Source: Pascua guehoae
Lineage: Eukaryota; Basidiomycota; Tremellomycetes; Trichosporonales; Trichosporonaceae
DNA: 64,000 bases
Direction of reading: 5' to 3'
Assembly (NCBI GenBank): GCA_001600415.1
Contig: BCJX01000001.1
Coordinates: 872,548-936,547, forward strand
The notes under the pieces are model-generated. The model was not told the DNA's origin. It saw only the letters and a program-made list of their open reading frames with translations, and searched no databases. The number at the start of each line of letters is the position of its first letter. Position 1 is the stretch's first letter. Below are positions 55,812 to 64,000 of the stretch, one piece after another. The translations under genes and the position numbers were made by a program.

Positions 55812-57584
55812 ATGTCCGGCTTCCGCGTAAGCACGCGCACGCGCCGCGCGCCCGTCGTGTTCGGTAACGTTGTCGACTCGGACCAGATCTCCGACCCCGA
55901 GTCGCAGGAGCAGATCCTCCAGCGCCGCCAGGCCCAGCTCGAGGAAAGTGATGTCGACTTTTCAGCCAACGAGGCCGACGACGACGACGACGATGCATCG
56001 TCGTTTGGCGATGATGTGGGTACAGCTAAAGACAGTGACCGTGAGCTGACCTTCAGGAGGAGGAGAAGCGCCCGCCCAAGAAGGCTGCGGGAAAGGCAAA
56101 GGCCAAGAGCCCTCCCAAGTCCAAGGCGGCCAAGGTGACGGCCAAGGTGACGGCCAAGGTGACGACCAAGCCCGTGCGCAAGCAGACCAAGCCCGTGACC
56201 AAGTCGAAGCCTGCACCACCCAAGGCAGCGAGTAAGAGTACCAAGATTGACATCAAGCCGAAAATGAAACAGGTGAGCTGCCGTTAGTGTCTTCAGCTGA
56301 CAAGACCAGACCAAGCTCAACCTGCAACCGAGGAAGGTTGTCCCCGTCTCGTCATCAGAGGCCGAGATGTCTGATGCCGCCAAGGGAGACGACGAGAGCT
56401 CCGATGCTGAGGACAAGTCGGCGCCCAATGGCAAGACCACCAAGCCCAAGGCCGCCACCACTACCACCAAGCCGACCTCTTCGTCCACTTCGTCCACGAA
56501 TCGCGCCAAACCCAAGGCACCCCTCCTCAAGCCGGCTGCGAAGCCGTTACTCCCCAAGGCCAAGCCCTCATTCAAATCCAAGGGCATTACCCTGGCCAAG
56601 AAGGTGGATATTCCTTCCAGTACCAAGACGGCGCCCAAGCCCTCCAAGCCTCTCCTTTCGAAGGCGGCGACCGCCAAGACTTCAAGCTCCAAGGGCAAGG
56701 CGGCCGCTGAGAGTGAGGACGAGGTGATGGATGAGGATGAAGAAACCGACAAGCTTGACACAGCAAACGAAGACCACGAGACTACCGAGGATGATGGCAA
56801 TGCCGGAGACGGAAAGATGGCTAAGAATGGGCACAAGAACCAGCCCAGTGGAGAAGAGGCTGCCAATGACGAGGACCACGACGACGCCACAAACGACGAA
56901 GAAGAGGAACCTCCCGCGCTCGACGATGACAGCCAGTACCCGACCCCGCCGCCTGAGAAGCTCGCTCCCAGGCGCCAGAGCTCGGATGCTTCGGTACTCA
57001 CGAATGGTGATGCTGGTGAATGCGACAAGACGGGCGCGTCCGAGCCATTAACGCCAGAGTCCAAGGTGGGTCAGTTCCTTGCCAACCGGGTACTAACCCA
57101 CCAGGGCAAGCGCAAGCGCGCAACCTCGTCCCCATCCACACCCAAGAAGAAACCCGCACCCGCCCAAACCATCCCCGGGGACGTACGGCGCGCCATCATC
57201 GACCTCTTCGCGGACGCAAAGTACACCCCGCACGTCGACTTTGCCGGCGCCGCCGCGCCCTTTAAGGGAGAGGGCATGACGAGCAACAAGTTCTCGCGGC
57301 ACTGGCGTGAAGTTCTCGCCGCCGACCTCCGCACCTTTGCTCGAACCGGGGAGGGGCGCGTTGGACGCCCCTCCAAGACTGGTGGTCTGGGGCGCGTTGG
57401 ACGCCCCTCCAAGACTGGCGGTCTGGGGAGCGTCCACCGCCGTGCGATCTGGGATGCTGTTCGGAAGCCCTACGACAAGGCCGACTGGGCGAGCGTCGCG
57501 GCCGAGAGCGGGATCGATACGACAAAGCTCAAGCGCCACTTTCGCGACGTGCTCGTAAAGGATGTCAACAAGTTTATCGGCTAG
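55812..57584 (+). CDS. Lysine/acid-rich, probably nuclear protein with duplicated DNA-binding-like module
   Basis: Exons 55812-56015, 56057-56272, 56310-57065 and 57105-57584 give 551 residues. A polar N-terminus with a DDDDDD patch is followed by basic AK/PK-rich repeats (three KVTAKVT-like units), a Ser/Thr/Lys stretch, a strongly acidic region and KRKR (nuclear-localisation-like). The last 140 residues contain two similar units: RRAIIDLFADAKY...FSRHWREVLAADLRTF and RRAIWDAVRKPYD...LKRHFRDVLVKDVNKF. They are separated by two copies of a 12-residue GRVGRPSKTGGL unit whose GRP core resembles an AT-hook. I infer a chromatin or DNA-binding protein; no named family is recognised. The 39-nt intron 57066-57104 is in frame and could be retained (564 aa). 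Confidence 0.75.
57355..57427 (+). repeat. 36-bp in-frame tandem duplication
   Basis: Two copies of a 36-bp unit differing at one base (ACTGGTGG / ACTGGCGG) encode GRVGRPSKTGGL twice. The near identity suggests a recent duplication. Confidence 0.9.
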
Positions 57585-57587
57585 CTG

Positions 57588-57875
57588 GTGAGTGGTGCCT
57601 CGACAGCTTGGTAACTCACCACTCCAGAGAACCGGAAACAACCTCGTATCTGTCGGCCAGCTGGTGTGTTGTTAGTCAGCGCTGCGGTCAACTAACCACC
57701 CAGATGACTGGCAATGGCCCCGTTGTTGTCGGCCATGCTGGTGAGTTTCTCACGTCAAGGTCCTTGCTGACCACCCAGAACTTGGCCACTCCCTGGTAGC
57801 GGCTTCGTTGTTTCTCGCGTCTACCGCAGTAGCTGGTGAGTGGTAATCCGTGACCCAGCTTCCTGACCACTCCAG
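57588..57875 (+). other. Array of four intron-like modules after the stop codon
   Basis: Starting 3 nt after the TAG at 57582-57584 there are four GT...AG segments: 57588-57627, 57664-57703, 57741-57778 and 57836-57875, each 38-40 nt. Each follows GCTG, begins GTGAGT or GTGTGT, has a TAAC or CTGAC branch-like site 8-12 nt before the end, and finishes with CAC-Y-CCAG. The intervening pieces (36, 37 and 57 nt) resemble one another (GTTGTTGTCGGCCATGCTG / GTATCTGTCGGCCAGCTG). The whole looks like tandem copies of an exon-intron unit of about 76 bp in the 3' UTR. Splicing is predicted, not shown. Confidence 0.7.
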
Positions 57876-58291
57876 GCTGGTCCCGACCTCGATGTCTTCT
57901 CCTCATCCCGACAGCATCTCATGTTCACACCACCCTGCCCCGCCTCATATTATTACACGCTCATGTCCACGCTCATCCACCCACGCCACGTCCCCCATGT
58001 CTGTCCGTTCTGTACTATGCTACAGCAGTGTCGCCACGATGCATGCCATGCCCAGTGCCCCTAGTTCACTATCCGCGAAGCCCAAATGCATGCCGGCATC
58101 TACGGCCGCGCCCTGGCCCTTCCGGCGCCTTGAACTCTGCCCTACGTGCTACAGAAAAGAACAGGCTAGATGGCGATAGCCCCCACTCGCTACCTTCAGA
58201 CACGTTGCGCGTGCCCCGCGCGTCTGGCGCCGTATTTTGTCCTCTGCGCCATGCGCAAACTCAAACTCGTCAATCTGCCCATGTGGCACAA
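57876..58291. other. Intergenic between convergent genes
   Basis: No gene seen. It presumably contains the polyadenylation regions of the flanking convergent genes. Confidence 0.5.
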
Positions 58292-59089
58292 CTACTTCTT
58301 GCCAGCAATGACGGCCCAGGGGTGCTCGACCTCGCCCGTCTGGATGGCGGTCATGCGGTCAAGGACAGCCTTTGCGATATCGCCCATGCCCTGGCCGGGG
58401 GGACCGGCGGGGATGGAAATGTCCTTGCCGAGGTATCCGATGCGGTCGACGGCCGAGACGACGGCGGCGGTACCGGTGCCAAAGACCTCGACGAGGGTGC
58501 CGTTCTTCTCGGCCTCGACAATGTCGGCCATGACGACCTTGCGCTCGCTCACCTCGAGCTTGTCGGGGAGGCCCGGGATGCGGGCCTTGCCGCTCGCGTG
58601 GTCGCGGGCGAGCTGGAGCGTGCTGTCGCGCGTCACGCCGGGCAGGACAATGTCGTCGAGCGGAGGGGTCACGAGCTCGACGGTGCCGTCGGGCTTCTTG
58701 AACGCGATAAACAGGTTCATCGTGCCAACCTCGGTGAGGGCGTGCTCGTCGCCCAGGAGCCACAGGTTCTGGTTGTAGCCCGCCTTGGCCGCGGCCGCCT
58801 GCGGGACAATGCCCGGCGCGTAGCTAGTCATGTCAGCGGGGAACAAGTGGGTAGGGGTAATGTCCGCCACGCTCCACTCACTTGGCACCCAGCTTGTAAC
58901 CGCCAGTACCCTTTGGTGCGGCGCGGACAAACTCGGTCGTGGCGTAGAGCGACACGGGCTTGAAGCCCGAGGCGTAGTAGGGTCCGACGGGGGACATGAT
59001 GACGAACAGGAGCGCGTCGGCGGACGGGCCGACACCGAGCGCGGCCTGGGTGCCGATCATGGTAGGGCCTGGGGTCAGTGAGAGTCCCG

Positions 59090-59168
<79 letters not shown>

Positions 59169-61179
59169 GGGTCTCAGAAGGGATGGGAGATGAAGGGGGA
59201 TCCGTTGCCGTGGCCGTGGCCGTTGTCACAAGTACACCGCGACCAATATCTCGACAAACCGAGTTGGCCCAATTCCCACCCGTGTCCCCATCCGACACAC
59301 GCTCGACACTCACGAATGTAGAGGCTGTATCCCTCCTCCTTGGGGATCCAGTCGGCGTCAATCATGACGAGCTTCTTGATGAGCTCGGTGAGCTGCTCGC
59401 CGTCAAACTGGGGCAGCGCAATGCGCGACGCCGACGTGTTCATGCGCGCCATGTTCTTGTCCGGGCGGAACAGGCGCACCGTGCCGTCCTTTGCACGGTA
59501 TGCCTTTGTGCCCTCAAAGAGCGTAAACGCGTAGTGGAAGACGGTGCACGAGGGGTCGAGGACGAGCGGCTGGTCTGGATTGTTAGTGGTGTCTACAAGC
59601 GGGGAGAAGGGCGGCGGGTGTAACGTCTCGAAGGCGGGGACGTCACATTTCGCAAGCGAGTGCAGGTGCAGACAAGGCCAGAGGATGTAGAATGACCCGA
59701 ATAGCATGCCGCAGCGCTGTGGGTGGCTTTGGACGCTGTGTTGGGCGCGGCGTTGGACACGGCCGGCGACTCGTCTCTGCGACATTGCCAGCACCACGCC
59801 ACGCCATATCCGAGCCCGCCGACACCCTCATGCCCCCATGCCAAGTAGCCGTGATGAACACGGCCGATTGTGGCTCGGCATGTGCGCATGCACGTGTGCG
59901 TACGCCGTCCCGTGCTTGGCATACTAGGCCAAGGACACAAGGACAGGCGGTCCGTGGCCCCAAGGTCCCCGAGGTACGCCCGGAACCTGTCCAGTCCCCG
60001 AGGTGACTAACCCCGATACGCGGGTTGCGGGTTGGATCCGACGCCTGGTCCCAGTCTGCGCCCCACAATGGCCTCGATAGCGGTGCTGTCGGGCTTGGCT
60101 TTGGGGCTTGTTCCGTCTCCTCGTCACCTCGGCCCCGCACCCCCGCAATGCACCCCTGCATGGTACCGAGCCCACGTCGGATGTGTACCCCGTCCATTCG
60201 GATACTCACAAGGCTTGATCTCGGGCGTGCCCCAGCCCTTTTCCTTGTTCCAGGGGATGGTGAGCATGTGGTCGGTGAACGTGTGGCCAAAGACGAGGCT
60301 CTTGACGGGCGGCATCTCCTTGGGCTGCGTCGTCTGCTCGACGTGGACGGCCGAGGCCTGGGGATTAGTATGTGCGAGCTAGGCCGGGAGCGAGTGTGGA
60401 GCAGGGGAGTGAGAGCGGTGGGGCGAGTCGGGAATGGGAGGAGGTTGAGAGGTCGGCGAGCACAAGCACGAGCCGTACACAGGCAAGGCAGGAGACGGCA
60501 TGATGACTGGAGCACGGCTAGAGCACGACAAGTCGAGAAGCGACAGGGAGCACAATGCCACACCGAGCCTAGATGCGAAGACATGAAAGCCTGGCACACC
60601 AGATCATGCCGACGACGAGAGGTCATGCACCACGAGACCGAGCACACATCAGAGAGACCGAGGCAGACGAGCCGGTGCCTGTACACGGCCCTAGTCGTCC
60701 GGGACTGTCGGAGTGCACAAAGACGTGGCACGAGCACTGCCAAAGCCAGCCAAGCCAACGGTGACAGCGACAGCGACAGTGACCGCGGCAGCGATGGCTG
60801 ACGACGGCAATACGATGCAGGCACCACCCTTTCGACTCTCTTGTGCCCGCGCCGCACTTGGCCATCTCCGTCCTCGGCGTCTCCTGCGGCCCGCTCGCGG
60901 TCCACGGACCAGTCCATCGGCCATTGTCTGCTCGAACGGGCCTATATCCAGCCCATACACCCCACACCTCCCACCGCGTCCCCCCTCCCCTCCCCCCCCC
61001 GTTCTCCCCCACCCCCCACCCCCCCTCCTCCCCGAACGCCAACTCACATCGATATCGGGCAGCCGAACATCCGCCGCCGTGCTCTTGCGCATGACCTGGA
61101 CATACGGGGCGCGGAGAGCGACGCGGGGCGCGAGGCGCGCGGCGCGCGCGCCGAGGCGGAGGGGACCGAGGAGGGACAT
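58292..61179 (-). CDS. BAT1: Branched-chain amino acid aminotransferase, mitochondrial
   Basis: Exons 61048-61179, 60210-60357, 59314-59574, 58882-59068 and 58292-58823 give 419 residues. The N-terminus [19 protein letters not shown] is Arg/Leu/Ala-rich without acids, a good mitochondrial presequence. The fold-type IV PLP core follows: [40 protein letters not shown], and GGYKLGANYAPG, whose Lys (about 239) is the Schiff-base lysine. [10 protein letters not shown] and [12 protein letters not shown] come after. The enzyme interconverts Leu, Ile and Val with their 2-oxo acids using 2-oxoglutarate/glutamate. The first two introns from the 5' end (690 and 635 nt) are long for this locus, and the 59069-59313 intron contains a 77-nt G run. 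Confidence 0.94.
59091..59167. repeat. 77-nt G homopolymer in a BAT1 intron
   Basis: An uninterrupted G run on the plus strand (C on the coding strand) between the third and fourth BAT1 exons. The true length is doubtful because such runs are sequencing-prone. Confidence 0.95.
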
Positions 61180-62081
61180 TGGGTCGGGCGGGAGGGGGGA
61201 GTGAGTGGTGAGTGAGTGACGAGTGACGACAAAGAGGTTGGGGAGAGGTGAGTTTGTGTACCGCGGTACGGTACAGGTGGTTGGTTGGGTGGACGGGTGG
61301 GGTGCCGAGCCGACTTTATTTCCCGGATCAAGGCGACGAGGCGAGGCGAGTCGAGCGATAGGACGGGCCAATGCCGCATGCCGACAAGTGACAGGCCTGT
61401 ACGCTCCATGTGCATCTGCGCACGCGCTTGAGGGGGTGTCTGTCTGCATTATTCACTCTGTGCACGAGTCGCATTTCATTTCATTCACTCGGCCGGGCCA
61501 CGGGGCGGAGGCGCGGGCGGGCTCCGGCCGGGGGCCACGTGATCGCTCATCTCCGATGTGTGCCTGGGCCTGGCGGGGGCGGTGGGTGGGTGTGGGCTGG
61601 GTGGTGGGCTGTGGCGAATTCATCAAGTGGCACACGAAACGATACGCGACTCGGTCAGTGTTGGCTTCGAGTCGGATTCCCGTGGTCTTGTCCTTCACAG
61701 ACGACACTTCTACAGATGATTCTGAGATGGGGCTTCTTTAATAATTCAGACCGACTACCGTGCTCTGGACACACGGGTCAGTGAAACGGGGCACTGGGAC
61801 TAATCTCGCTCTGTGCTGCTCAAGCTCGACGACGGGCGACATTTTGTCATGCCTTGGTTTCCTCCTGCATCTACGGAACTACCTACACCGAAGACACAGC
61901 GCACCCACCCTACAGATGTGCGGAAAGTCTTGAGACTGCCACAGCAAGGCTTCAGTCCTCACACCCACTCTACAGGTGTGGGGAGTCTTGAGACTGCCGC
62001 AGCGAGGCTCAAGTGCACACAGCTCGAGTGTCACGACTTTGCCGACGCACCGTCGCCCCCCACTTGCGTGCCCTAGCAGTG
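61180..62081. other. Intergenic; BAT1 promoter side
   Basis: No supported gene. Near 61912-61995 a related block of about 60 bp occurs twice (CCACTCTACAGGTGTGGGGA / GTCTTGAGACTGCC), a direct duplication next to the guanine deaminase 3' end. Confidence 0.5.
61912..62015. repeat. Direct duplication of ~60 bp
   Basis: Two copies share CACCC-CTACAG-TGTG, then GTCTTGAGACTGCC, then CAGC-AGGCT (about 61905-61955 and 61965-62015). Confidence 0.7.
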
Positions 62082-64000
62082 CTACCGCAGACGCCTGCCC
62101 TGGACCCACATGCCGGTCCTGTTCCTGTCGTCGCCATTGCACCACCAGCGCTCGACGGCTTCGGTCCACCACGCCTCGTCGGGGGACGCAGGGAGGTCGA
62201 AAATGTCCAGCGGGCCCGTGGAGCGTCCGTCCTCGGCGAGGGCGACTGGGGCGAGCGACGAGTGACGGAAGGCGGCGTTTGGGGCTTGGTGTGGCGGTAG
62301 GCCCACTTGATGTGTGTATGTGTGCCAGTGGCCCTGCTGCTCTGTAAGACCACCAACCAGCCAACGCAACCGTTGGTATGCAAACCATACAGTAGTCCCT
62401 CTGCACCCTCCAAGACTGCTCGAACAACGTCTCCATACCTGGACCCACGCCTCCATACCTGACTCACTCATCTGCGCATCAAACTCCATCCTGACCTCAA
62501 ACACCCCGCCGAGGCCGAGGGCACTCTTCCCACCCCGCGTGGCGAGGTAGAGCGCCTCAGTCCAGTCGACCCGGAGGCCCTTATCGTGGCTCTTGGGGTG
62601 CGCAGCGGTACCCATACCAGGGGCAGTAGTCGGGGCGGCGTCCGTAGACGCACCGGCCTCAGCCTCAGTCTCAGTCTCGGTCTCTGCCTCTCACCCGGCC
62701 TTCGCTTCCGCCTCGGCGGCTTGAGCCGCACGTTCTGGGCGCGCACCCTCGCGGAGGCTCGCGACGACGACAGCCTGGCGCATCTGGACTTGGAGGGGGA
62801 AGGCGTAGCCGCCTGCAATGTCGGAGCCGAGGCCGATCTTACACCCCGCATCGAGGGCTCTGGGTGTCAGTAGAGGGTGTCTAATGGCTTCAATGGTGTG
62901 TTGGGAGTGGTGCAACGCAGAGACGGCCGGTAGACATTGCTCCCAGCCATCCCACGACGGCTGAGAATCCGCCGCACCCAACGAGCGCACTCACTCGCGG
63001 AGCGGGAACGCCGCGTCTGAAAAGTACACATTCGAGAGCGGACAATGCGCAAGCGTGACCCCGCGCGCCTTGACGAGGTCGACGAGGCGGGGCGGGAGCG
63101 ACGTGACGTGACGTGTGCTTGGATCGTGGACGGAGTGAGCAGCCCGGCCTGGGTGTCAGTGGCAGTTCGCGATTACAAGTGTCAGTGGTAACAAGTGGCA
63201 GTGGTAACAAGTGGCAGTGGTAACAAGTGGCAGTGGTAACAAGTGGCAGTGGCATTGTCACGGGGCAGTGACTTGTAACTGTTGGTGGCCAGCTCGTCTC
63301 CATGAAGGTGTATGGCTCGCTGGGCAGTCCGCGTGGGCTGTCCTCGTCCAGTGGCGTCTGCACCTCGCTGGTGCGTATGCGCCGTGGGCAGGCCAGTGAC
63401 ACTACAGCAACGGCACAGCGGCTGGCCATTGACCGAATGCTGGCTGCACTCGCGCATTCCTGATGTACTCGGCGCCCCTGGACCAGCGGTACTCGACTCC
63501 CAGCACCAGTGCTCCCAGGTGATCACGCAGACGGCCCAGCAGCTCCACCCTTCGTCGGACGAGCCGGAGGCTCTCCCCTCGACGTCGCCAGCCTTGAGCG
63601 CCTGTATCCCACTGTCCCCACCATGCGCTTCAAGCAACAACTTCCTCGTCTTAATCCAATCGTCCCATCGACCCTCCGCCTCATCTCAAAGCCCACCACA
63701 ACCCGCCTCAACCCCGCCTCATCCCCCGCCTCATCCCCTGCCTCATCCCCCGCCTCATCCCCTGCCTCATCCCCCGCCCGCGCGCAATCTCGGCCAGGCC
63801 GCGCCGGAGCGCGTCAGAGCACACAGGCACGAGCCGGGGTGCGATCACGGGCGCGACGAGGCGGGCGTGCGGGGGGAGGGGGGCGACGAGGGTGGCCATG
63901 CTGTCTAGGAAGGCGGGGACGGAGGCGAGGGCGGGTGGAGGGGTCGGCGTAGGTTGGGCGCTGGGGTTTGATTGGTACCCGGGGTGGGCGGAGGGGAGGG
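62082..64000 (-). CDS. GUD1: Guanine deaminase, C-terminal part; apparent frameshift; runs off right edge
   Basis: Supported exons: 62995-63148, 62695-62859, 62468-62589 and 62082-62245, plus a more upstream block at about 63784-63960. The C-terminal chain shows AGLLTPSTIQAH, ARGVTLAHCPLSN, KIGLGSDIAGGY (metal/catalytic Asp), WTEALYLATRGG and CNGDDRNRTGMWVQGRRL, the guanine deaminase signature (guanine to xanthine, purine salvage). The upstream block reads LVAPVIAPRLVPVCS, also typical. Between them, 63150-63780 is full of tandem repeats and I cannot find the expected H-x-SE segment. Inside exon 62995-63148 the frame breaks at a (GACGT)3 run; two copies would restore a gap-free alignment, and the four exons then total exactly 200 codons. 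Either the locus is decaying or the assembly is wrong here. Confidence 0.8.
63177..63252. repeat. 16-bp tandem repeat (AAGTGGCAGTGGTAAC)n
   Basis: Nearly five units, the first with one substitution, lie in the intron-like part of the guanine deaminase locus. Confidence 0.92.
63704..63777. repeat. 12-bp tandem repeat (CTCATCCCCNGC)n
   Basis: Six units alternate CCCCGC and CCCTGC ends. On the minus strand they extend the guanine deaminase frame as GMRQGMRRG repeats, which the family does not have. Confidence 0.9.

Noticed and set aside
63177..63252. CRISPR-like array
   Set aside because: The 16-bp units are directly adjacent without spacers, and this is eukaryotic DNA; it is an ordinary tandem repeat. 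The same applies to 1200-1255, 17210-17298 and 25687-25779.

Overview
The window is nuclear DNA of a GC-rich basidiomycete fungus. Protein genes are split by many short GT-AG introns, mostly about 35-60 nt, with CTGAC/CTAAC branch sites. A DASH-complex subunit, an SCH9-type kinase with a C2 domain, a BEACH-WD40-FYVE protein and a CASTOR-like ACT protein together fit an Agaricomycotina yeast, most likely Tremellomycetes (perhaps Trichosporonales). The taxonomic placement is inference. The sequence is a draft assembly: there are N gaps at 22042-22069, 32432-32719, 33016 and 50233-50237, and several long C/G homopolymers.

Layout. 1-10.5 kb: end of an Old Yellow Enzyme-type oxidoreductase (-), SPC19 (-), a doubtful orphan ORF (-), a CASTOR-like ACT-domain protein (+), and an Ecl1-like zinc-motif protein (-). 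10.5-22 kb: a gene-poor block with microsatellites, purine tracts, a 200-bp foldback (MITE-like) element, a tRNA-Asp gene and a small repeat family beside it. 22-25.4 kb: a SnoaL/NTF2-like protein (+) and a nine-exon polytopic membrane protein (-). 25.4-32.8 kb: gene-poor stretch, glutamate-cysteine ligase (+), and a UBA-like gene broken by an assembly gap (+). 32.8-38.4 kb: gene-poor stretch and a small secreted, probably GPI-anchored Ala/Gly/Ser-rich protein (+). 38.4-47.4 kb: a 2,579-residue ALFY-like BEACH protein (+). 48.6-64 kb: mitochondrial phosphate carrier (-), SCH9 (+), a nuclear-looking charged protein with two DNA-binding-like repeats (+) followed by an array of four intron-like modules after its stop codon, mitochondrial branched-chain aminotransferase (-), and guanine deaminase with an apparent frameshift (-, runs off the right edge).

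Most genes are housekeeping. Several belong to nutrient and redox physiology: a CASTOR-like protein and SCH9 (TOR-linked), BAT1 (leucine metabolism), GSH1 (glutathione) and guanine salvage. Nothing shows they form a functional cluster: strands alternate and each gene has its own upstream region.

All multi-exon models were built by hand from splice consensus and reading-frame continuity. For every complete gene the summed exons give a whole number of codons. The strongest oddities are the post-stop intron array (57588-57875), the (GACGT)3 frameshift in guanine deaminase (63100-63114), a possible 9-nt micro-exon (24968-24976), the 37-bp-TIR foldback element (14817-15016) and a 77-G run inside a BAT1 intron.
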